The notes beneath the pieces were generated by a model. That model had not been told where the DNA came from, did no database searches, and saw only the letters and a program-made list of their open reading frames with translations. Positions 17,137 to 24,689 of a stretch of DNA of 64,000 nt are shown piece after piece (the stretch's first letter is position 1; the number at the start of each line of letters is the position of its first letter). The translations under genes and the position numbers were made by a program. The DNA is taken from the NCBI RefSeq assembly GCF_001975705.1, contig NZ_CP015089.1, positions 1-64,000 on the forward strand, given 5' to 3'. Origin of the DNA: Salipiger abyssi. GTDB lineage: Bacteria > Pseudomonadota > Alphaproteobacteria > Rhodobacterales > Rhodobacteraceae.

Positions 17137-17271
17137 CTTGCAGACCTCTTCTTGTTTGTCTTTTTCATATCATCGCCCGGGAAATAGGATCTCAAGGTTA
17201 ATCCTTGTTGAAAACATCGAAAAAAATTCGCACAAACCTTGTCGTTTTGGGCGAAACCACAGGTGGGGACG
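17137..17271. promoter_or_regulatory. Divergent promoter region with a CAAGG-TTAAT-CCTTG palindrome
   Basis: This 135-bp gap separates the short MucR-like gene from the second OmpR-like regulator. It contains a perfect inverted repeat CAAGG-TTAAT-CCTTG at 17193-17207 and a further ACAAACCTTGTCG nearby (about 17233-17245). Placement between two regulator genes suggests autoregulation, which is an inference. Confidence 0.45.
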
Positions 17272-17943
17272 ATGGCGACGGCACAACGGGCCTCTTTCGC
17301 GGTGGTTGTCGAGCGCGACACGACGCGGCGCAATGTCTGGGCGGCGATGCTGCGCAAGGCGGGCATGCGGCGGGTTCTGCGCCGGGCGCGACCCGGTGAG
17401 ATGTCCGATCTGATTGCGCCGGGCACGCCGCTCACCGCGATGATCGTGGGTCTCTCGGCGCATATGCCGCGTGACGACGACATGCTGGCGCTGATCGCCA
17501 GCACCCGCCGCCATGCGCCGGACGCTGTCATCCTCGCTGTCGACCACGGCAACCGCCCGCGCGGTGCGGCAGAGGCCTTTGCCGCCGGCGCCGACGACGC
17601 GCTGCGCGCAGATCACGACCCCAGCGAATTGCAGGCCCGGCTGGCGGTGCGGCTGCAAAGCGCCGCGCAGGTCAGCCAGCGGGCGGCGCGGCTGGTACAG
17701 CTTGGGCTCACCCCCATCGAAGAGCGGATCTTTGTCTACCTCAACGCCCATCGCGACGAGATCGTCGATCGCCCAACCCTGGCGCGCGTGCTGGGCGAAG
17801 AGACCTGGGCCTATGGCGACCGGCGCTTCGATGTGCATATCGTGCGGATCCGGCAGAAGCTCGAGGCGCATTTCGGAGACAGCCTTAGAGTGCGCACGAT
17901 CCGTGCGCAGGGGTATGTTCTGGAGGGCGAGGCGCGGTTTTAG
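17272..17943 (+). CDS. Second OmpR-type regulator with degenerate receiver domain
   Basis: The 223-aa product has a receiver-like domain (residues 8-125) and an OmpR winged-helix domain (LGLTPIEERIFVYLNAHRDE, then RRFDVHIVRIRQKLEAHFG and VRTIRAQGYVLEG). The phospho-acceptor position is Gly60 (AMIVGLSAHMP) and the switch Lys is replaced by Ala (LRADHD), so phosphorylation at the classical site is unlikely. AGGTGGGG precedes ATG 17272. Its stop codon (TAG, 17941-17943) directly abuts the stop codon of the convergent gene (17944-17946), leaving no spacer. With the regulator at 555 it forms a pair of unusual flagellar-cluster regulators. Confidence 0.8.
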   Translation: MATAQRASFAVVVERDTTRRNVWAAMLRKAGMRRVLRRARPGEMSDLIAPGTPLTAMIVGLSAHMPRDDDMLALIASTRRHAPDAVILAVDHGNRPRGAAEAFAAGADDALRADHDPSELQARLAVRLQSAAQVSQRAARLVQLGLTPIEERIFVYLNAHRDEIVDRPTLARVLGEETWAYGDRRFDVHIVRIRQKLEAHFGDSLRVRTIRAQGYVLEGEARF

Positions 17944-19794
17944 CTAATTCGTGAAGCACGCCGAGAGCGCGGCCAGCGGCGCCGACCAGTCGCCCGCCTC
18001 TCGCTGGCGATGCAGGTGCAGCGCGCCGTACCAGGGATCCTGTGCCCCCTCGCCCCCCCAGTACCACATGCATTCCGACCCGGCGGGCAGCAGCAGATGC
18101 GCATCCGGATGACCGAGCGCGCCCGCCAGATGCGCGGTGGTGTTGTCGATGGTGATCACATGGTCCAACGCTGCGAGCTGTGCCGCGAAGCCGGCGAGAT
18201 CGGTCATCTGGTCGATGGCAGGATCGTGGTGGAAGGTCAGATCGGGCCGCGCAGCCTGTGCGGCGGCGATCTCGTCGCGGGTGTCGCCATATTGCAGGTC
18301 GACGACAAGCGCGCCCTCGGGCAGCGCCGCGATCATCTCGGTCAGCGGCAGCGAGCGCAGCGCCCCGATCAGCGAGCGGCTGGCCCAGGCAAGACCAAAG
18401 ATCGGGCGCCCACCGGCCAGCGCCTCATAGCGCGCGCGGATCTCCTGAGCCGCATCGGCATCCGGCGCGAGATAGGGCCCGTGCCGCGCCTCGGGTGCAC
18501 TTTCAGGCAAGTATCGGGTCAGGTCGCCGAGAAACACCATCTCCTGCGGCGCGACCGGCGGTGTAACCTTGTTCAGCTCGGGTTGAGACAGATGCCCGAT
18601 GCCCAGCCCATTGTCGTGCAGCAGTGCCCCATGCCTCGGATCGCCGACAAAGGTCACCTCGGCGCCCTGTTTGAGAGGCGCAATGCGCAGCAGTGACAGC
18701 AATGCGATCTGATCGCCGATGCCCTGCTCGGCCATGACAAAAAGCCGATCTTGCGCGCTCAGATTCTCCGACGCGGCATTTTCCACAGGCAGCTTGCGGC
18801 GCTGCGCTTCGGGCAGGCGTTTCTCGTAATGCGGCGCACCCTCGGCATAGCGCCCGTCGCGATAGCAGAAGACCCCATAGGCCTTGCGGATGCGCGGCTG
18901 CTCGCCGGCGATATGCATCGCCTCCTGATAGGCGGCCTCTGCGCCCTTCATGTCGCCGCGATCCTGCAAGACGTTCGCCACCATGCCGCGCGCCTGCGCG
19001 AAGCCTTCGGGCGTGGCGAATTCGAAGCTCTCGGCAAAGGTCAGCGCTTCATCGCCCCTGCGCTGAAGCCGCAGCGCCGTGAGCAGCACCAGTGCCAGCT
19101 GGTCGCGGTCTTCGAGCCGGTCGAGAAGTTCACGTGCGCGGGCTTCGGCCTCTGCGATCTGTTGGGTGTAGAGCAGTGCCTGCGTCTGCGCGATCTGATG
19201 CGCCTCGGGCGTCGGATCGAGCGCATAGGCGCGCTGGAAGCAGGCCGCGGCGCGTCTGATCTCATCAACCTCCTGAAGCGACAGGCCCAGCTTGTAGGCC
19301 AGATCGGCGCTGTCGAGCTTCTGCGCCAGCGGCTCCAGCCGTTTCGCCGCGTGCAGGCGCCGGCCCAGCCGCCCGGTCAGATCGAGATAGAGCAGCAGCA
19401 TGGGCACATCCTTGCTGCCCGCCTCGATCGCCCGCTCCATCACCGCCACCGCCGGCTCGACCTCGGCACAAAGCACATGCGCCTTGCCGAGCCCGGCCAG
19501 CGCTCTTGCGCCGCGCGGCGCGCAGTCGACCGCCTGTGAAAAGAACGCCTTCGCGGTCTCGCCCTCGCGCTGGGTCAACGCCGCGCTGCCGAGCAGGATC
19601 CAGCCATGCGGATTTTTCGGATGACGCTGGGTAACCGGATGCGCCAACCGCAGTGCGCCGCCCAGATCGCCTTTTTGCATGGCCAGATAGGCGTTGTGGA
19701 TCGCCAGCGCGTCATCCCCCTTGAGCCCGTAGAGTTTCGAGGCCTTGGCGATGGCGGCGCGTTTTTCCTTGCGGGAAAGGGTCTGCGTGGTCAT
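17944..19794 (-). CDS. TPR protein with C-terminal glycosyltransferase-like domain
   Basis: The 616-aa product has a long N-terminal TPR array (residues about 15-330; for example LAMQKGDLGGALRLAHPVTQ and AYQEAMHIAGEQPRIRKAYG) and a C-terminal domain like GT9/O-GlcNAc-transferase-type folds (LDHVITIDNTTAHLAGALGH, AHLLLPAGSECMWYW; earlier LFVMAEQGIGDQIALLSLL). Such proteins often sit in flagellar clusters and glycosylate flagellin, which is the inferred role; the substrate is unknown. The ATG at 19792-19794 is in an ATGA overlap with the upstream GT2-FkbM gene. It is the third gene of the operon. Confidence 0.8.
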   Translation of the reverse strand: MTTQTLSRKEKRAAIAKASKLYGLKGDDALAIHNAYLAMQKGDLGGALRLAHPVTQRHPKNPHGWILLGSAALTQREGETAKAFFSQAVDCAPRGARALAGLGKAHVLCAEVEPAVAVMERAIEAGSKDVPMLLLYLDLTGRLGRRLHAAKRLEPLAQKLDSADLAYKLGLSLQEVDEIRRAAACFQRAYALDPTPEAHQIAQTQALLYTQQIAEAEARARELLDRLEDRDQLALVLLTALRLQRRGDEALTFAESFEFATPEGFAQARGMVANVLQDRGDMKGAEAAYQEAMHIAGEQPRIRKAYGVFCYRDGRYAEGAPHYEKRLPEAQRRKLPVENAASENLSAQDRLFVMAEQGIGDQIALLSLLRIAPLKQGAEVTFVGDPRHGALLHDNGLGIGHLSQPELNKVTPPVAPQEMVFLGDLTRYLPESAPEARHGPYLAPDADAAQEIRARYEALAGGRPIFGLAWASRSLIGALRSLPLTEMIAALPEGALVVDLQYGDTRDEIAAAQAARPDLTFHHDPAIDQMTDLAGFAAQLAALDHVITIDNTTAHLAGALGHPDAHLLLPAGSECMWYWGGEGAQDPWYGALHLHRQREAGDWSAPLAALSACFTN

Positions 19795-21140
19795 GGCCTG
19801 TCCTTCGGTACGGCGAAATAATCCATGGTGTTGCGGTAAGGGGTGCTGTCGGCGACGCGGTAGCCGGCCTTGCGGCACCAGTTCTGCACAAAGCCCATCA
19901 CGTTGGGGCGCAGCACCTCGACCCAGATCACCGGGCGGTCGCGGGCGATCAGCTCCGCCGCGCCGTCGAGCACTTCGAGTTCCATGCCCTCGGCGTCGAT
20001 CTTGATGAAATCGACCCTGTCCTCGCCCAAAAGCGCATCCAGCGAGCGGGTTTCGATGCCGCCATCCTCCGCGGCGACCAGCCGTGTGGCGCCGAGATTG
20101 TCGGCGTCAGCGGTCTCGGCCACGAAGCGCCCTTCGCCGGCGCCAGCGCCCAGCCCCATGCCGCGCCGGTCGATCACATCGCTCAGCCCGTTCGCGGCGA
20201 TATTGGCGTCGAGCAGCGCCAGCGCCTCGGGGTTGGGCTCTACCGGGTAGATCTTCGACGCGCCGAGATGGCGGGCATACCAGACGACGTGATTGCCAAT
20301 ATTTGCCCCAACCTCGACGATGCGCGGCGCCGGGCGATCGATCAGCTTTTTCAGCTTTTCCAGCGAGTCCGTCTCGAAATAGCGGCCCTGAAGGTAAGAG
20401 GCCTGAATGAGATCCCCGGGATTGGTGAGCCGCATCCGCACCGGTGTCTCGCCGCCGTCGTCGAATTCCGCCCAGGCGGTGACCTCGGCGAGCTGCGCTT
20501 TCCACTGCTGCTGGACAGAGCGCGCCCAGTCGGCCCCGGTGGCCGAGCGCGGGCCGGTGGAATGCTGGCCGCGCTGGTTGACGAAAAAGATCTCGGGCCG
20601 CTTGGCGCAGCGCGCCTCTGCCCAGAGCTGGCAATAGAACTTGTAATCCTCGCCGGTATCCATCGCGGTGTCGAACCCGACCCGCGCCGCCAGCGCCGTG
20701 CGGAAGAAGCCGCCGATCTGCACCGCGTTATAGGGCTGCACCGAAAGGAACGCCTCGCGCGTGTCGATGCGCTCCGGCTGGCCCTCGCGAAGCTGCGGCT
20801 CGCCGCCCGCATCCAGCGTGCAGATCAGACCCCATACCGCCTCAAGATCGGGTTCGGCCTCGATCACCCGTCCGAAGGCCTCGAAGGCGTTCGGCGTCAG
20901 GATATCGTCGGCATCGAGGAAGAACACCCAGTCCACACCCTCGGTCAGCGCCCGCTGCAAGGCCTCGTTGCGCCGCGCCGAGCGCCCGTGCCGGCCCTGC
21001 GTGTCGTCCATCGCATAATGGCGGATCTCGGAGAACGGCCCTTTGTTCCACGCCTCTGCCTGCGCCACCGACGGCGCGCAGACCTGCTGGAACAGCGTCT
21101 CATGGCCCGGGCCGATCGGCGTGATGATCGCGCAGATCAC
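19791..21140 (-). CDS. Fusion of GT2-type glycosyltransferase and FkbM methyltransferase
   Basis: The 449-aa product has two catalytic domains. Residues 1-230 are a GT-A glycosyltransferase (ICAIITPIGPGHETLFQQ; RNEALQRALTEGVDWVFFLD with the metal-binding DADD at 76-79). Residues about 270-449 are an FkbM SAM-dependent methyltransferase (RIVEVGANIGNHVVWYARHL; VDFIKIDAEGMELEVLDGAA). FkbM enzymes O-methylate sugars, so one protein may add and then methylate a sugar. The start is GTG at 21138-21140, overlapping the upstream stop as GTGA; no earlier conserved sequence exists in this frame. It is coupled to the genes on both sides. Confidence 0.85.
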   Translation of the reverse strand: MICAIITPIGPGHETLFQQVCAPSVAQAEAWNKGPFSEIRHYAMDDTQGRHGRSARRNEALQRALTEGVDWVFFLDADDILTPNAFEAFGRVIEAEPDLEAVWGLICTLDAGGEPQLREGQPERIDTREAFLSVQPYNAVQIGGFFRTALAARVGFDTAMDTGEDYKFYCQLWAEARCAKRPEIFFVNQRGQHSTGPRSATGADWARSVQQQWKAQLAEVTAWAEFDDGGETPVRMRLTNPGDLIQASYLQGRYFETDSLEKLKKLIDRPAPRIVEVGANIGNHVVWYARHLGASKIYPVEPNPEALALLDANIAANGLSDVIDRRGMGLGAGAGEGRFVAETADADNLGATRLVAAEDGGIETRSLDALLGEDRVDFIKIDAEGMELEVLDGAAELIARDRPVIWVEVLRPNVMGFVQNWCRKAGYRVADSTPYRNTMDYFAVPKDRP

Positions 21141-22183
21141 CGGCGCGACCGCGGCGCCTCGGAGGCGATCTGTTGCGGCAGGAGGTCGTTGAACCCGCCG
21201 GGAAGTTCGACCGCATTGATCATCGTACCGGTTGCCACGCCCAGCCCTGCCAGCGCCACCAGCGCTGCACGCGCCGGGGTAAAGAAGCGGCGGCGCTTTT
21301 TGGCCGGAGCAGGCTCTGTTTCGGCCACCTCGGGCTGCGGAATCGCGGCGCCCGGCGCTACGAAAACACCCTGCGGTGTCACCGTCACCTCCGCCAGGCG
21401 CGGCCCCTTGGCAAAACGCTGGCGCAGGCCCTCGGGGAAGAAGCTTTCGGGGATGTCGATCACCAGCGGCTCGCCCAGCTCCCAACCGTCGACCGCCTTG
21501 CGGGGCAGCACGAAGCGCGAGAAGTCGTCGCGAAAGCCGACCTCCTGCACCAGCTGCGTGCGGGTCTTGATGGTCACCTGTTCGGGCGCCAGCATCAGAC
21601 GCACGCCGCGATGACCGAGGCTCAGCTCGCCCTCGGCGATGCGGCATTCGCGATCCTTCACCGCCTCTGCGGCAGCATAGCCCTCGGGCATGCTGGAGGC
21701 CGGTTTCGGCTCTTTCGCGGTGCGGCGCCCGGCGTCGCGGATCTCGGAGAAATGCAGGCGCGGGCGCCAGCGGAACGGCTCCAGCGCTTTCTGCACCGGG
21801 GCCGGGGCGGGCGCTGCGGGCTCGGGGGCCTTGGCCTTGCGAGTCTTCTCGAACTGGTAGTTGATCAGGTAATCCGCCGCCATCTCGGCCAGATCCGTCT
21901 CGTCCTCGACCAGCGCCAGCAGCTTTTGCTCGTCCGAGAACATCACCCGCCGCGTCGGATAGCCCTCGACCGCCGGGACCACCGCGAACTCTCCCGGCGG
22001 GCAGTTCAGCACCGCGCCGGCCTTGCGGAACACCGCCTTGCCCTCTTCGCGATGATGCAGAAGCATTTCGCAGGTGCCCGCCTCGTCAAGACACAGAACC
22101 AGCCCGATCTCCTCCGGCCAGTCGGAAAAAACGCTCATGAGGTCGGCAGCCTCAAAGAAATACGCGAGTTTTTCGGCGATCAT
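21137..22183 (-). CDS. Single-pass membrane protein of unknown function, first gene of glycosylation operon
   Basis: I do not recognise a family in this 348-aa protein. The N-terminal 110 residues form a compact acidic domain (LGLVLCLDEAGTCEMLLHHR), followed by an Ala/Pro linker (about 113-130), a second domain (about 180-265, VRLMLAPEQVTIKTRTQLVQ) and a C-terminal membrane helix (RAALVALAGLGVATGTMINA) preceded by KKRRRFF. Topology suggests most of the chain is cytoplasmic with a short exported tail. It is the first gene of a three-gene operon with the GT2-FkbM and TPR-glycosyltransferase genes and is divergent from motA across 138 bp. It may tether or target the glycosylation enzymes. Confidence 0.65.
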   Translation of the reverse strand: MIAEKLAYFFEAADLMSVFSDWPEEIGLVLCLDEAGTCEMLLHHREEGKAVFRKAGAVLNCPPGEFAVVPAVEGYPTRRVMFSDEQKLLALVEDETDLAEMAADYLINYQFEKTRKAKAPEPAAPAPAPVQKALEPFRWRPRLHFSEIRDAGRRTAKEPKPASSMPEGYAAAEAVKDRECRIAEGELSLGHRGVRLMLAPEQVTIKTRTQLVQEVGFRDDFSRFVLPRKAVDGWELGEPLVIDIPESFFPEGLRQRFAKGPRLAEVTVTPQGVFVAPGAAIPQPEVAETEPAPAKKRRRFFTPARAALVALAGLGVATGTMINAVELPGGFNDLLPQQIASEAPRSRR

Positions 22184-22321
22184 GATGGTGAGCCCCGCAC
22201 TGTTCTTCTATTTGCTCAATCTATCCTTGTTTATGCTTGAAAGAAAGTCAAATTTACTTATGATTTAACATGAATTGCCGGATCAACCCGGCGCGCGAAA
22301 CCAGAACAGAGACCACATCCA
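22184..22321. promoter_or_regulatory. Divergent promoter region upstream of motA
   Basis: The 138-bp AT-rich gap contains CTATCCTTGTTTA plus TGCTTGA at 22221-22240, matching the element at 475-495 upstream of the first OmpR-like regulator except for one substitution and a one-base insertion. In both places it lies 60-90 bp before a plus-strand start codon. CTTGAA at about 22236-22241 could be a -35 element. Confidence 0.5.
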
Positions 22322-23188
22322 ATGACGCTGATTCTCGGACTTGTCCTTGTGTTTGGCCTTGTTTTCGGGGGGTTCATCCTGTCGGGCGGCAAGATGGACA
22401 TTGTGCTGCACGCCCTGCCCTTTGAGGGCATGATGATCGGCGGCGCGGCCCTCGGGGCCTTTGTGATCGCCAACAGTCTCGATGTCATCAAAAGCTCCTT
22501 TGCGGGCGTCTTCAAGGTGCTCAAGGGGCCGAAATGGAAGGCCAAGGATTACAGCGATCTGCTGAACCTGCTGTTCGAACTGACGCGGATCTACAAGGCC
22601 AAGGGCATCCTGGCGCTCGACAGCCATATTGAATCGCCCAAGGATAGCGAGATTTTTTCCCGCTACCCGCGCATCGCCTCGGATCACTTCGCCATCGACC
22701 TGATCCGCGACAGTTTCCGCATGCTGTCCATGCAGTTCGACGACAAATACGCCACCGAAGACGTGATCAACCGGAAGATCAAGAAACACCACCATGAATC
22801 GCTGGCCTCTGTGCATGCGATTCAAGCGGTGGCCGACGGGCTGCCTGCCATCGGCATCGTCGCGGCGGTTCTCGGTGTGATCAAGACCATGTCCTCGATC
22901 GACCAGCCGCCGGAGATCCTCGGCGGCATGATCGGCGGCGCGCTCGTGGGGACGTTCCTCGGCGTGTTCCTGGCCTATTGTATGGTGCAGCCGGTCTCGG
23001 GCCGTCTGAACCAGATCGAGGAAGAGGACAGCGCCTTTTATCACATCATCCGCGATGTGTTCGTGGCGATGGTTTCCGATCACCCGCCCAGCATCTGCGT
23101 CGAGATCGGGCGTGGCAATATTCCGACCCGGATGCAGCCCGATTTCTATGCGGTCGAGGCCGCGCAGAAAGAACTGCCCGCCGCATGA
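22322..23188 (+). CDS. motA: Flagellar motor stator protein MotA
   Basis: MotA forms the proton channel with MotB and contacts FliG. The 288-aa product has four membrane segments (LILGLVLVFGLVFGGFILSG; MMIGGAALGAFVIAN; LPAIGIVAAVLGVIKTM; ALVGTFLGVFLAYCMVQPVS) and the cytoplasmic loop between segments 2 and 3 with LIRDSFRMLSMQFDDKYATE. Family length and pattern match. It begins a three-gene plus-strand unit with the next two small genes (ATGA overlap at 23185-23188). Confidence 0.95.
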   Translation: MTLILGLVLVFGLVFGGFILSGGKMDIVLHALPFEGMMIGGAALGAFVIANSLDVIKSSFAGVFKVLKGPKWKAKDYSDLLNLLFELTRIYKAKGILALDSHIESPKDSEIFSRYPRIASDHFAIDLIRDSFRMLSMQFDDKYATEDVINRKIKKHHHESLASVHAIQAVADGLPAIGIVAAVLGVIKTMSSIDQPPEILGGMIGGALVGTFLGVFLAYCMVQPVSGRLNQIEEEDSAFYHIIRDVFVAMVSDHPPSICVEIGRGNIPTRMQPDFYAVEAAQKELPAA

Positions 23189-23439
23189 TCCCCTGGCGCG
23201 CCCTCCCGCTGATCCTGCTGGCCGGGGCGGCGCTGGCCGCCGGCGCGCCGGAGGCGGAGGACGAGGAAGAGACCCCTACGTTTGCCTCGGCGGCGGTGGG
23301 CGGCGAGTTCGACGCGCTGCCGCCGAGCGGCAACGGCTATCCGCTGGAGGTGCTGGCCCGGATCCGCATCGCGCTCGGCGGTGAAGACCCGAACGCGGCA
23401 CCGGCCGAAGCGCCCGAGGCGCCCTCCAATGGCCACTGA
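23185..23439 (+). CDS. Small exported protein between motA and a FliJ-like gene
   Basis: The 84-aa product has a signal peptide (WRALPLILLAGAALAAGAP) and a short acidic mature part (EAEDEEETPTFASA; LEVLARIRIALGGED). No family is recognised. Start and stop both overlap neighbours: ATGA with motA, and an 11-nt overlap with the downstream coiled-coil gene. The conserved-looking overlaps and flagellar context argue for a real gene, perhaps a periplasmic stator accessory. Confidence 0.65.
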   Translation: MIPWRALPLILLAGAALAAGAPEAEDEEETPTFASAAVGGEFDALPPSGNGYPLEVLARIRIALGGEDPNAAPAEAPEAPSNGH

Positions 23440-23857
23440 GGGAGACCGGCGGCGGCTGCGGGCGCTGGAGACGATGGAGCGCATAAAGCGGCTCGATACC
23501 GAGGCGCAGGCACGCGAGACCGGCGCGCTGCGGGCGCGGATGGATCGGCTGGAGAGCGAAAAACAGGCTCTGTTGCAGCGGCTTTCGGGGGAATCGCATA
23601 TCGACGGGCTGGAGGGGGCGCCCTATCTGGGGCGCTTCATCCGGTCGATCCGCTCGGAGCTCGACCGGATTTCGCATGAGGCGGCCAAGCTCGCGCCGGA
23701 GCTTGCGCGTGCCGAGGATCGGCTGCGCGCGGCACTTTCCGAACAGAAGACCTATGAGATCCTGCGGCTGACCCGCCTGAGCGAGCTGCGCAAGGCAGCA
23801 CGAAAGCGCGAGGCGGCGACGCAGGACGAGCTGTCGCTGCTGCGCTGGAACCGGTGA
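23429..23857 (+). CDS. FliJ-like coiled-coil flagellar protein
   Basis: The 142-aa product is almost entirely a charged helix with heptad repeats (LRALETMERIKRLDTEAQAR; LRARMDRLESEKQALLQRLS; LRLTRLSELRKAARKREAAT), the pattern and size of FliJ, the stalk of the flagellar export ATPase. FliJ is poorly conserved in sequence, so this rests on architecture and context. ATG at 23429-23431 lies inside the end of the preceding gene. It is the last gene of the motA unit and the flagellar region. Confidence 0.6.
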   Translation: MATEGDRRRLRALETMERIKRLDTEAQARETGALRARMDRLESEKQALLQRLSGESHIDGLEGAPYLGRFIRSIRSELDRISHEAAKLAPELARAEDRLRAALSEQKTYEILRLTRLSELRKAARKREAATQDELSLLRWNR

Positions 23858-23858
23858 G

Positions 23859-23884
23859 CGGGCGGGCCGCAGGCCGCCCGCCCG
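23859..23884. terminator. GC-rich hairpin between convergent flagellar and ABC-transporter operons
   Basis: A 9-bp stem (23859-23867 with 23876-23884, CGGGCGGGC/GCCCGCCCG) with an 8-nt loop lies between two convergent genes. Neither strand shows a good T-tract, so termination may be weak or factor-assisted. Confidence 0.45.
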
Positions 23885-23890
23885 GCATGA

Positions 23891-24688
23891 TCAGTTGCGC
23901 CAGCGCAGCAGTTTTTTCTCCAGACGCCCCAGCGCACCGCGTTCGAGCAGCTGCATCGCGATGATGAAGATGATCGCGGTGGCGGCAACCTCGCGCATCC
24001 GCAGCAGGCGGAAGCTGTTGAAGATCGACGCGCCGATCCCGTCGGGCTGGCCGATGGCCTCGACCACGACGACCAGCTTCCAGGACAACGCAAAGGAAAA
24101 GCGCATCGCGGTCAGGAAGGCCGGCACGAGCTGCGGGAAAAGCACCGCGCCGATGCGCACCGCGCGCGGCAGGTGATAGACCTGCGCCATCTCGTCGAGC
24201 GTGGTGTCGCGCGCCTGCACGCTGGAGCGGACGATATTGGCGACGAAGGGCAGCACGGCGATGGTGAGCGCGACAAAGCCGGCAAGCTCGCCCGTCCCGA
24301 CCGCGAGGATCGCGAAGATGATATAGACCGGGTCGGGCACCGCGAGAGCCAGCGCCAGCAGCGGCTGGCAAAAGGCCTCGGCCTTTTCGTTGAGCCCGAT
24401 TAGCACACCCATGGCAGCGCCCACGACCGAGGCGGCGGCGAAGGCCGAGAGGACACGGCCCAGCGTCAGAAAGAAGTCGCTCCAGAAATCGCCGCTGACG
24501 AGGTTGTCGCCCATCGCAACGACGGTGGCGTCGATGGCCGGCACCCAGGGCCGGAACGCGACCGAGCAGGCGTACCATATCAGCAGGATCGAGATCAGCG
24601 CCACGGCTGCGGCGGTCAGTTTCGAAGACCCGAGATCGAAGCGCTTTTTCGCCGCGCCGGGCAGGGTTCGGGTCGCATCCAGGCTCAT
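23891..24688 (-). CDS. ABC transporter permease, taurine/nitrate/aliphatic sulfonate type
   Basis: The 265-aa product is an SsuC/TauC-type inner-membrane permease with about six membrane segments and the ATPase-docking EAA loop around DEMAQVYHLPRAVRIGAVLF. It is the last gene of the operon binding protein-permease-ATPase-permease read from 27290. Two permease genes imply a heterodimeric channel. ATG at 24686-24688 is chosen because it lies just after the ATPase stop and starts the conserved protein. The substrate is not deducible; position next to a pyridine-degradation operon suggests import of a related small anion. Confidence 0.85.
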   Translation of the reverse strand: MSLDATRTLPGAAKKRFDLGSSKLTAAAVALISILLIWYACSVAFRPWVPAIDATVVAMGDNLVSGDFWSDFFLTLGRVLSAFAAASVVGAAMGVLIGLNEKAEAFCQPLLALALAVPDPVYIIFAILAVGTGELAGFVALTIAVLPFVANIVRSSVQARDTTLDEMAQVYHLPRAVRIGAVLFPQLVPAFLTAMRFSFALSWKLVVVVEAIGQPDGIGASIFNSFRLLRMREVAATAIIFIIAMQLLERGALGRLEKKLLRWRN

Positions 24689-24689
24689 A

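Noticed and set aside
19791-21647. GT2-FkbM fusion extended upstream to about 618 residues
   Set aside because: The extension overlaps the upstream gene in a different frame, is Arg/Gly-rich and has no domain. The GTG in the GTGA overlap at 21137-21140 is the better start.
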